A DNA stretch of 28,653 nt from a virus. The DNA is taken from IMG/VR virus record IMGVR_UViG_3300017749_000091, positions 1 to 28,653 of that record. One strand, given 5' to 3'. How positions within the stretch are numbered: the first letter of the stretch is position 1; the number at the start of each line of letters is the position of its first letter. The notes under the pieces were generated by a model. That model was not told where the DNA came from and did no database searches. It saw nothing but the letters and a program-made list of their open reading frames with translations. The position numbers and the translations under genes were made by a program. Shown here in pieces: positions 1 to 6,181 of the stretch.

Positions 1-402
1 CCTGACGGCTGGTACGACGCTCGCATTATGGGCGCCGAGTTGAAAGTGACTAAGCAGGGAAATGGGCGCTTTCTCTCGCTTAGGTACGATATAATTGGTG
101 GTGACTACGCTGGCCGCGTTGTTTTTGGCAACGTCACCATTAACAATAAAAGTGCGACAGCCGAGTCAATTGGTCGTAAGCAATTAAGTCAGATTGCTAT
201 GGCTGGTGGCATGAGCGCTTTACCAAAGGACAGCGATGAGTTGGTTGGTATGGACTTAAAAATCAAGGCAACAATTAGGGCTGCAACTGAGCAATATGCG
301 GCCTCGAACGATGTCCGAGATTGGAAACCAATGGAAGGTGGATCTGATATGCCGCCGCCAAGTAAAAAATCCAACGGTGCGACCGCGCCTTGGGCTAAAT
401 AA
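1..402 (+). CDS. DUF669-type phage DNA-metabolism protein (5' end cut by window)
   Basis: The reading frame is open from the first base (it begins P-D-G-W-Y-D-A-R-I-M), so the gene starts left of the window. Met at 28 is internal. The visible 133 residues match my memory of the DUF669 family: an N-terminal GWY-x-A-x-I/V, then ELK-x-T-K-x-G-x-G-x-L-L-x-Y-D, then a V-x-NVTINN strand and a helix with IG-x-x-L-x-x-I. The C-terminus is a Pro/Lys/Gly/Ser tail ending in PWAK, reminiscent of acidic or flexible tails on phage ssDNA-binding proteins. DUF669 proteins usually sit in phage recombination/replication modules and are often thought to be SSB-like; that role is inferred, not shown here. A strong hairpin terminator follows directly, which suggests this gene is expressed more than those downstream. 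Confidence 0.8.
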   Translation, partial: PDGWYDARIMGAELKVTKQGNGRFLSLRYDIIGGDYAGRVVFGNVTINNKSATAESIGRKQLSQIAMAGGMSALPKDSDELVGMDLKIKATIRAATEQYAASNDVRDWKPMEGGSDMPPPSKKSNGATAPWAK

Positions 403-404
403 AC

Positions 405-428
405 AGAGGGCTTCGGCCCTCTTTTTTT
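405..428 (+). terminator. Rho-independent terminator after DUF669 gene
   Basis: A perfect 7-bp stem AGAGGGC/GCCCTCT closes a TTCG tetraloop and is followed by a run of seven T (422-428). It starts 3 bases after the stop codon. The next ATG is at 445, leaving too little room for a promoter plus leader. Downstream genes therefore probably depend on partial readthrough or antitermination. Confidence 0.93.
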
Positions 429-444
429 AAAATTGGTACTCGTG

Positions 445-678
445 ATGACAAAAACTAATTTAATAGAACTGACGGATTTAGAGCTTGCGATGTTAGATGA
501 GATTGCTTTTTATGGCGCGGGAGAATTAAATTATTTGTTCTCCAAAAACCAAAAAAATATAGTTAAAAAAGTGATGGGAAAAATAGAATATGCACTGTAT
601 TTAAAGATGGAAAGAAAAGGCAAAAGGGGAGACTCGCATCTTGATGAATTGTTACAAAAAATAAAAGGCATTGAATGA
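445..678 (+). CDS. Small hypothetical protein, 77 aa
   Basis: The protein is a small, Lys-rich and probably helical polypeptide with no domain I recognise. It starts MTKTNLIELTDLELAMLDEI, and its second half is strongly basic (KMERKGKRGD). I chose ATG 445 over the in-frame TTG at 433 because 433 almost abuts the terminator T-tract, although neither start has a convincing Shine-Dalgarno. The stop overlaps the next start as ATGA (675-678), so translation is coupled to the nuclease gene. Its place at the head of the operon suggests an early accessory role, but no function can be assigned. Confidence 0.6.
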   Translation: MTKTNLIELTDLELAMLDEIAFYGAGELNYLFSKNQKNIVKKVMGKIEYALYLKMERKGKRGDSHLDELLQKIKGIE

Positions 679-1682
679 GCAAAATCGTAGAACTGATCGA
701 CAGGTACCACCAAGAGAAAACTGATACGCAGCGTGGGCATATGGGCGGCAGTTTGCTCGGGCATAAGTGCGAGCGCTATCTTTTTTATATGTTTCGGTGG
801 ACGTTTGCGGAGAACTTCCCCGGTCGTATCCGACGGCTTTTCCGTCGAGGCCACGATGAGGAACGCACCATTGTCAGTGATCTGCGAGCAATCGGTATTG
901 ATATCCGTGACGTTGGCAACAATCAGGCGCGTGTCGAATTTGGCGGACACGTTAGCGGATCAGTTGATGGCGTGATCAAGAGCGGCGTACCCGGTCATGA
1001 GATGGAAGAATTTTTAGCAGAATTTAAAACGCACAACAAACGTTCTTTTGACGCTGTTTCGAGGAAAGGCGTTCAAGAGTCTAAGCCTATGCACTATGCA
1101 CAAATGCAAGTGTATATGCTTGGAAAAGAAATACACAAAGCATTGTATGTCGCCGTGTGCAAGGACAACGACGAGATGTACACCGAGATTGTCGAGTTTG
1201 ATAAAGAGTTTGCCGAGCGTTTACTGCGCAAGGGAGAATGGATTGCGACGTCAATGGAAGCGCCGCCAAGACTGTCGAGCGATCCAACTTGGTTTGCTTG
1301 CAAGATGTGTCCGGCGAAACATATCTGCCACGAGAATAAACCGACCAAACAAATTAACTGTCGGACGTGCGCTCACTCGGAGCCAAAACCTAACGGCACT
1401 TGGACGTGCAACAGGCATAACGCGGACAACATTCCCGAGGATTTTCAGCACAAGGGATGCGAGGATCATATCCTCCATCGAGACGTTGTGCCTTGGCCGA
1501 GGATGGAAAGCGACGATCCTAATGTTGTCACGTTTGAGATTAACGGCCAGTTCATTAAGAACGGCAATGGAGAAGATTGTTTTGCAAGCAGTGAGCTTGT
1601 TAGCAATACGGATGCTTGTCTGAGTCCAGACGAGTTTATTGGAAATTTAAGATCTGACTTTGGGGGAAAGATATCAGGATGA
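675..1682 (+). CDS. PD-(D/E)XK nuclease, RecB/Cas4-like, with Cys cluster
   Basis: This 335-aa protein carries the motifs of the RecB/Cas4-type exonuclease fold. It has a G-x-x-x-E motif near residues 59-63 (GHDEE), Asp98 in GSVDGVI, Glu116-x-Lys118 in AEFKTHN, and a Q-motif helix (YAQMQVYM, 141-148). Cys32 plus C209-x2-C212-x5-C218 matches the split four-Cys arrangement that holds a 4Fe-4S cluster in AddB and Cas4 relatives. A second group (C229, C232, C245 and a later Cys) may bind zinc. The C-terminal ~80 residues are not recognised. It likely processes DNA ends in phage recombination or degrades host DNA. It overlaps both neighbours by 4 bases (ATGA). The fold is well supported; polarity and substrate are unknown. 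Confidence 0.82.
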   Translation: MSKIVELIDRYHQEKTDTQRGHMGGSLLGHKCERYLFYMFRWTFAENFPGRIRRLFRRGHDEERTIVSDLRAIGIDIRDVGNNQARVEFGGHVSGSVDGVIKSGVPGHEMEEFLAEFKTHNKRSFDAVSRKGVQESKPMHYAQMQVYMLGKEIHKALYVAVCKDNDEMYTEIVEFDKEFAERLLRKGEWIATSMEAPPRLSSDPTWFACKMCPAKHICHENKPTKQINCRTCAHSEPKPNGTWTCNRHNADNIPEDFQHKGCEDHILHRDVVPWPRMESDDPNVVTFEINGQFIKNGNGEDCFASSELVSNTDACLSPDEFIGNLRSDFGGKISG

Positions 1683-1915
1683 TTAAACAATTAAATCTAA
1701 TCGAGTCCGAAAATCATTGGACTGATATGCCTGAGTTTATTCAGGAAAAACAAAAACCATTTTCTCAAATTGTAATTCGGTTTAATTCAGAAAAAGATTT
1801 AAACGAGTTTGCAAAAATAATTGGGCAAAAGTTGACGCCAAAAACAAAAAGCATATGGCATCCATTTAAGTCTCATTTTAGAGCTGCAATTAAAGAGTGG
1901 CAGGATGAATCCTAA
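1679..1915 (+). CDS. Small ParB-C-like phage module, 78 aa
   Basis: The motif series W14-x2-MPEF-x-Q, then I-x-I-x-F-x-S/D-x3-D-x3-FA, then IGQ (48-50), then TPKTKSIW-x-P (53-62) is one I recognise from many phage proteins. There it often forms the C-terminal part of ParB/Srx-like proteins or stands alone beside DNA-modification genes. Here it is free-standing; no ParB N-terminal catalytic domain precedes it. Biochemical function is unknown to me. It starts with ATGA overlap to the nuclease, and its last 11 bases overlap the glycosyltransferase start, so the pair is probably made together. Linkage to DNA modification is inferred from the neighbour. Confidence 0.62.
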   Translation: MIKQLNLIESENHWTDMPEFIQEKQKPFSQIVIRFNSEKDLNEFAKIIGQKLTPKTKSIWHPFKSHFRAAIKEWQDES

Positions 1916-2777
1916 GCATCCAGTTTATATTGTGTCGAAAGGCAGATGGGATTCTCGTTTAACATCGAAAGCGCTCGAATATATGGGAGTCCCATATTTT
2001 ATTATTGTTGAGAAAAATGAGTACGATGAGTATGCAAAAGTAATTGACAAGAGAAAGATACTTGTTCTGCCTCGACAATATAAAACTGAGTACGATACGT
2101 TTTGGCCTAGAGAAAGTGATACGAGAACGGGGCCCGGCCCTGCGCGAAATTTTGCATGGAATCATTCCATCGATTCTGGTCATCGGTATCACTGGGTCAT
2201 GGACGACAACTTGGATGCGTTCCATCGTTTAAATAGAAATGAAAAATGGGAAACAAACACCGGCACAATTTTTAAATGCATGGAAGATTTTACTGAGAGA
2301 TATTCCAACGTTGCCATCTCTGGCCCAAACTATTATTCATTTGTAAAATCAACCGATGCTGTTCCGCCATTTGTTTTAAACACGCGAATTTACAGCTGCT
2401 TACTGATAAAGAATGACATTCCATATCGATGGCGTGGACGTTACAACGAAGATACAGATTTATCTTTGCGAGTTTTAAAAGATGGACTTTGCACAATTCA
2501 ATTTAACGCATTCTTACAAGGAAAAGTTACAACACAAAGAATGTCTGGCGGCAACACAAAAGAATTTTACAAGTCAGACGGCACGAAAGATAAAAGCCAA
2601 ATGCTTGCCGATATGCATCCAGACGTTGCAAAAGTTGTTTGGCGATTTAATCGTTGGCATCACCACGTTGATTACCGACCGTTTAAAAAAAATAAACTTG
2701 AATTTGATCCAAGTTTTGTTTCAAAAGCAAAAACAAATGAGTACAACATGACATTAAGGGAGAAAGTAAATGCTTAA
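1905..2777 (+). CDS. TET/JBP-associated-type glycosyltransferase (TAGT/GREB1-like, GT-A fold)
   Basis: This 290-aa protein has the hallmarks of the phage TAGT family. They are an N-terminal YIVSKGRW (8-15) followed by a GVPYFIIVE strand, GPGPARNFAWNHSI (76-89), and the GT-A metal/nucleotide-sugar motif in HWVMDDN (96-102, Asp100-Asp101). RYNEDTDLSLR (179-189) looks like the acceptor-side acidic motif, and a MSGG loop and His-rich segment (251-254) follow. The family was described as transferring sugars onto oxidised bases in phage DNA, and human GREB1 carries a related domain. Here it sits between a ParB-C-like gene and a DUF6378 gene in an early DNA-metabolism operon. No TET/JBP hydroxylase is visible in the window, so the acceptor base is unknown. 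The family call is strong; the substrate is inference. Confidence 0.78.
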   Translation: MNPKHPVYIVSKGRWDSRLTSKALEYMGVPYFIIVEKNEYDEYAKVIDKRKILVLPRQYKTEYDTFWPRESDTRTGPGPARNFAWNHSIDSGHRYHWVMDDNLDAFHRLNRNEKWETNTGTIFKCMEDFTERYSNVAISGPNYYSFVKSTDAVPPFVLNTRIYSCLLIKNDIPYRWRGRYNEDTDLSLRVLKDGLCTIQFNAFLQGKVTTQRMSGGNTKEFYKSDGTKDKSQMLADMHPDVAKVVWRFNRWHHHVDYRPFKKNKLEFDPSFVSKAKTNEYNMTLREKVNA

Positions 2778-3078
2778 AAATAATGTAGTAGATACACTAG
2801 CCGAGCGTCACGGGCAATACGGACATTACACTTATGTTAGTAAAACCAGCCAGCTCTTAAAACGAACCATTCGAGAGTCGCCAAACTACAAAACGATGCC
2901 AGCGTACATGAACGAGAGTCTCGACATGATATGCAACAAACTGGCTCGGATCTTGTGCGGCAATTACTTTCTTCGAGACTCATGGCTTGACATAGAGGGC
3001 TACGCAAAACTGGTGACCGATGAACTTGATAAACTGGATAACTTGAATGCTGAGAAAGTATCAGAACTTAGCGATTGA
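2770..3078 (+). CDS. DUF6378-type phage protein
   Basis: The 102-aa all-helical protein shows LAERHGQYG (10-18), then ESLDMI-x2-KLARIL (49-62) and DSWLDIEGYAKL (70-81). I recognise this pattern from the phage family named DUF6378. The acidic/helical layout loosely resembles all-alpha NTP pyrophosphatases (MazG/dUTPase type), but I do not see a full E-x-x-E...E-x-x-D metal site, so enzymatic activity is speculative. It overlaps the glycosyltransferase by 8 bases and the helicase by 32. If it acts on nucleotides, it could serve the neighbouring base-modification gene. Confidence 0.65.
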   Translation: MLKNNVVDTLAERHGQYGHYTYVSKTSQLLKRTIRESPNYKTMPAYMNESLDMICNKLARILCGNYFLRDSWLDIEGYAKLVTDELDKLDNLNAEKVSELSD

Positions 3079-4642
3079 TCAACTCTACGAATGGTTTCGG
3101 TTTAACAGGTACGGGAATCCGTGCATTGTTTTGCCGACCGGCAGCGGAAAGTCGCACGTCGTTGCAGCGATATGTCAGGACTCAATAAAAAGATGGCCTG
3201 ACACTCGTATCTTAATGGCGACACACGTCAAGGAATTAATCGAGCAGAATGCGGAAAAGATGCTTTTGCACTGGCCAGACGCGCCGCTCGGCATCTACTC
3301 AGCAGGAATTGGGCGTAAAGAATCCCATTGCAAAATCACGTTTGCAGGCATTCAGTCTATCAGAAACAAGGCCCACGAAATAGGGCATATTGATCTGATG
3401 ATTGTCGATGAAGCTCACCTGATATCGCATAACACGGATACCAGTTACCGTAAACTAATCGATGCGCTCAAGATTATTAATCCTGCGCTGCGCGTTGTCG
3501 GATTGACTGCGACGCCGTACAGACTCGGTCACGGGATGTTGACCGATGAAGAGGGCATATTCCATGATCTGATTGAGCCGACCAGTATCGAGGCGCTAGT
3601 TGAGGATAAATACCTCGCGCCGCTGCGCTCTAAACTGACAGGAACGCAATTAAGCGTCAAAGGCGTACACCGTCGAGGCGGCGAGTTTATTGAGAAAGAA
3701 TTGCAAGCCGCTGTGAATAAGTCGCACACAAACTTGGAAGTCGTGCGCGAAGTGATTAAATTGGCTGGCGACCGTAAGGCTTGGTTGTTCTTTTGCGCTG
3801 GCGTAGACCACGCTCACGCCATTAAAGATATGCTGGTGGACTCTGGCATCCCTGCGGAATGCATCACGGGAGAGACGCCTAAGATCGAGCGAGAGCGCAT
3901 CATTGCCGACTTCAAGTCTGGACGCCTGAGAGCGCTTACAAACGCCAACGTCCTGACTACCGGCTTTGACTATCCAGACATCGACTTAATCGCCATGATA
4001 AGGCCAACGATGTCTGCTGGGCTGTATGTGCAGATGGCTGGGCGTGGTATGCGCATTAAGAGCCACACCGATCACTGTTTGGTGCTAGATTTTGCTGGCG
4101 TTGTGCAGATGCATGGGCCAATTACAAATGTTCAGCCGCCAAACAAGGCCGGTAAAGGCACTGGAGAGGCGCCAGTAAAGACTTGCCCAGAGTGTGACAG
4201 TTTGATAGCGCCAGCGGTTAAAGTCTGCCCAGACTGTGGATATGAGTTCCCACCGCCAAAAGAAAAAAAGTACCGTTTGTCAGACATTGACATAATGGGC
4301 AGCTCAAGCAATGCGCTCTCGGTAGAATCTTGGTTATGGTCAACGCATACCTCTAGGGCTAGTGGAAAGAACATGGTGAAAGTCCAATATTACTCTAAGC
4401 TGTTAAGCGATCCAGTCATATCAGAATATTTTCCACTGACGCATGACGGTTTTGTCGGCAATAGGGCTACAATTAAGTTAGCAGAAATTGCTAATAAATC
4501 TAAAATTTCTTTTCAGTTTTTAGATGCGGCGTCGCTTGACGACATTTGTTTTGAAATGAATAAAGGAAAATGCCCTGATGAAATACGTTTTCGGAAAGAA
4601 GGGAAATACTACAAGGTTGTCAAAAGGGACTGGTCGCTCTGA
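3047..4642 (+). CDS. SF2 DEAH-box helicase with C-terminal zinc ribbon
   Basis: This 531-aa protein has a complete superfamily 2 helicase core. The motifs are RKYQ near the start (Q-motif region), Walker A TGSGKS (31-36), DEAH (121-124), TATP (154-157), TNANVLTTGFDYP (298-310) and QMAGRGMR (329-336). A CxxC...CxxC ribbon (C380, C383, C394, C397) follows, then about 130 residues of unknown fold. It resembles phage helicases of the type III restriction/UvsW-like group, which unwind or remodel branched DNA in replication and recombination. The ATG at 3047 sits inside the previous gene but is supported by the typical ML-R-x-YQ start. It overlaps the VRR-NUC gene by 65 bases. Confidence 0.93.
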   Translation: MLRKYQNLAIDQLYEWFRFNRYGNPCIVLPTGSGKSHVVAAICQDSIKRWPDTRILMATHVKELIEQNAEKMLLHWPDAPLGIYSAGIGRKESHCKITFAGIQSIRNKAHEIGHIDLMIVDEAHLISHNTDTSYRKLIDALKIINPALRVVGLTATPYRLGHGMLTDEEGIFHDLIEPTSIEALVEDKYLAPLRSKLTGTQLSVKGVHRRGGEFIEKELQAAVNKSHTNLEVVREVIKLAGDRKAWLFFCAGVDHAHAIKDMLVDSGIPAECITGETPKIERERIIADFKSGRLRALTNANVLTTGFDYPDIDLIAMIRPTMSAGLYVQMAGRGMRIKSHTDHCLVLDFAGVVQMHGPITNVQPPNKAGKGTGEAPVKTCPECDSLIAPAVKVCPDCGYEFPPPKEKKYRLSDIDIMGSSSNALSVESWLWSTHTSRASGKNMVKVQYYSKLLSDPVISEYFPLTHDGFVGNRATIKLAEIANKSKISFQFLDAASLDDICFEMNKGKCPDEIRFRKEGKYYKVVKRDWSL

Positions 4643-4973
4643 ACACGTTGAGCAACGAGAGTTTGTAAGTTGGTTCCGCAAAAGTTACAAAGGAATAAGG
4701 ATCATTGCAATACCAAACGGCGGTCAAAGAAATATCGCGACTGCGGCACGATTAAAGGCCGAGGGAGTCATGCGAGGAGTTCCAGACTTGTACGTTCCAG
4801 CGTGGATGCTGTGGATCGAAATGAAGAAATCTAGTGGTGGTCGAGTGTCCCCGGAACAAAAGGACTGGCACAATTATTTACAAAGCATTAACCAAAATGT
4901 TATTATCACGGCAGGATTTGAAAATGCAAAACTACAAATTGAAGATTTTATAGAGGAGATGGAAAATGCCTGA
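4578..4973 (+). CDS. VRR-NUC domain nuclease
   Basis: The 131-aa protein matches the VRR-NUC branch of PD-(D/E)XK nucleases. It has IPNGGQRN (45-52), an Arg/Lys/Ala helix (ARLKAEGVMRGVPD), Asp70 in GVPDLYV, and Glu81-x-Lys83 in WIEMKK, followed by GGRVSPEQKDWHNYL, a typical ending. Stand-alone VRR-NUC proteins in phages are predicted structure-specific nucleases. It follows the helicase directly, which suggests the two act on the same DNA intermediates. The first ~16 residues lie inside the helicase gene. A TTG at 4617 is an alternative start that would reduce the overlap to 26 bases. Confidence 0.9.
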   Translation: MKYVFGKKGNTTRLSKGTGRSEHVEQREFVSWFRKSYKGIRIIAIPNGGQRNIATAARLKAEGVMRGVPDLYVPAWMLWIEMKKSSGGRVSPEQKDWHNYLQSINQNVIITAGFENAKLQIEDFIEEMENA

Positions 4974-5310
4974 TAAAAATTTAACCAAGTCTTTAAGACT
5001 TAGCCAGAACATTAAAGCTAACCGATCAAAATTAAACTTACGACAAGAGGATTTAGCTAAATTATTAGGAACAAGTCGCACAAGAATAAGCCACTGGGAG
5101 AATGGAACATCAAATCCATCTGACGTTGAGAAACAAAAAATGGAACAGTTGTTTCTAACTGGTCGCATTTTAGAAGATCAAGTGCAGCTCGATCCTGAGC
5201 GCAATGCCTTATTATTTACTGAAGTTAACGTCATCGGTTTGATCGGGATTACGATTGGCGCAATGGCCGTGATTACAATGCTTTACTTGGTGGCAAGCCT
5301 ATATGGTTAG
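4966..5310 (+). CDS. XRE-family HTH regulator with C-terminal transmembrane helix
   Basis: Residues 12-62 are a Cro/C1-type helix-turn-helix: NIKANRSKLNLRQEDLAKLL, then the recognition helix GTSRTRISHWENG (35-47). After a short linker, residues 88-112 form one strongly hydrophobic segment (VIGLIGITIGAMAVITMLYLVA), predicted to be a membrane helix near the C-terminus. There is no peptidase or sensor domain. The domain order would place the DNA-binding part in the cytoplasm on a membrane anchor. It overlaps both neighbours by 8 bases. It probably regulates phage transcription; whether it is truly membrane-tethered is inferred from hydrophobicity alone. Confidence 0.82.
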   Translation: MPDKNLTKSLRLSQNIKANRSKLNLRQEDLAKLLGTSRTRISHWENGTSNPSDVEKQKMEQLFLTGRILEDQVQLDPERNALLFTEVNVIGLIGITIGAMAVITMLYLVASLYG

Positions 5311-5521
5311 TTTAAACCTTCGTAAGTTTAATAAACGCATCAAACACATTAAGTTTGGGCCGTACTACATGGTGGCGCTAAACAAATGGGATAAAGGCGA
5401 ACAGTTGTTTACTTTTATTGATGGGAAAACTTATCGAGACTCAGAGGTTATGACACTGGCAAAGAAATATGGTTATAATAACGTTGAGCGAGTTTACGAG
5501 ACATATAATTCGCTTGGTTAG
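5303..5521 (+). CDS. Small hypothetical protein, 72 aa
   Basis: The protein is small, basic and aromatic-rich. It begins MVSLNLRKFNKRIKHIKFGP and ends YETYNSLG, with six-plus Tyr residues and no membrane segment. I do not recognise a family. It is the last gene of the plus-strand unit, overlaps the regulator gene by 8 bases, and is followed 30 bases later by a hairpin terminator. Confidence 0.62.
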   Translation: MVSLNLRKFNKRIKHIKFGPYYMVALNKWDKGEQLFTFIDGKTYRDSEVMTLAKKYGYNNVERVYETYNSLG

Positions 5522-5551
5522 TATTTCATTGATTCTCCAATCACACCTCTT

Positions 5552-5577
5552 GCCCCACTTCGCGTGGGGCTTTTTTT
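5552..5577 (+). terminator. Rho-independent terminator ending the plus-strand early operon
   Basis: The 7-bp stem GCCCCAC/GTGGGGC has loop TTCGC and is followed by seven T (5571-5577). It lies between the convergent units. Read from the minus strand, the same hairpin lacks a T-tract, so it is not a good intrinsic terminator for the late transcript. Confidence 0.93.
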
Positions 5578-5692
5578 ATGCGTAACTTGTTTTTTTCTTT
5601 GTTTTTCTTTTTACTTTTTTCTTTTTGGCTTTTGCTGCCGCAGCCATTCCTTCTTTCGTATACGGATACTTCTTCTTTCCAACCATCGGCAT
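5576..5692 (-). CDS. Very small Lys-rich protein, 38 aa
   Basis: The minus strand reads ATG at 5692 to TAA at 5576. A strong AAAGGAG Shine-Dalgarno lies about 6 bases upstream (around 5699-5705). The product starts MPMVGKKKYPYTKEGMAAAA and then becomes almost pure Lys/Ala/Arg before ending TSYA. Similar short proteins with a K-x-x-PYT-x-x-GM start occur in many phages, with no known function. The strong ribosome site argues for a real gene. It is the last gene of the late unit, and its stop lies in the T-tract of the opposing terminator. Confidence 0.72.
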   Translation of the reverse strand: MPMVGKKKYPYTKEGMAAAAKAKKKKVKRKTKKKTSYA

Positions 5693-5710
5693 AACTATCT
5701 CCTTTTTTAA

Positions 5711-6181
5711 TTAACGTTTAACTGCTGAACTACCTACATAAAAACTAAAGACCATTAACATGATCTGGTCGTATGATGAACGAAACATTGCTGCGCCTTG
5801 AATAATTTCCCACTCCGTCCATCGTTTTGTTGTATCAATCAATCCAAACAAATAAGTCCCACCAGATGATTTTTCAACTGGCACTGCAATATCGATTGGA
5901 GTAAACATTGGCGCAAGACTAATAAATGCAACCATTGCCAAAAATCCTAACACAAGTACACGTCTAGTTGCGCTCGAGAATCTGTCTTGTGTTCTTAATT
6001 TAAATTCTTTGTCGGCAATTTCTGCTCTTGCCTTCATATGCTCGACATCAAAGGCGAGCCGCTCCATCATCAGTTTTTGTTCATCTGCTTTAGCCTTTTG
6101 CGCGTTCGCCAGGAGGCCGCTGAATACGCCCACGAGGTTACCACCAATAGCGAGTATAACTTCTGTCCCAAGTCCGAGCAT
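5711..6181 (-). CDS. Three-helix membrane protein, holin candidate
   Basis: This 156-aa protein has hydrophobic segments at about residues 3-25, 74-93 and 131-151. A long charged helix rich in Ala/Glu/Lys (26-66) lies between the first two. The layout (membrane helix, amphipathic coil, then an RR-preceded helix, then a short C-terminal helix ending SSAVKR) resembles phage/GTA three-transmembrane holin-like proteins. It lies at the end of the late unit next to other small membrane proteins, which suits lysis, but no endolysin is seen nearby. A structural membrane role is the alternative. The ATG at 6181 has only a weak upstream GAG and lies inside the 3' part of the endonuclease VII frame. Confidence 0.65.
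   Translation of the reverse strand: MLGLGTEVILAIGGNLVGVFSGLLANAQKAKADEQKLMMERLAFDVEHMKARAEIADKEFKLRTQDRFSSATRRVLVLGFLAMVAFISLAPMFTPIDIAVPVEKSSGGTYLFGLIDTTKRWTEWEIIQGAAMFRSSYDQIMLMVFSFYVGSSAVKR

Noticed and set aside
433-444. TTG start extending the 77-aa gene upstream by four codons
   Set aside because: It begins 5 bases after the terminator T-tract; the ATG at 445 is the simpler start.
1048-1623. Long plus-strand open frame of 191 codons inside the RecB-like nuclease gene
   Set aside because: It lies in another frame of a gene with intact catalytic motifs, has Arg/Cys/Ser-rich composition typical of a shadow frame, and no ribosome site.
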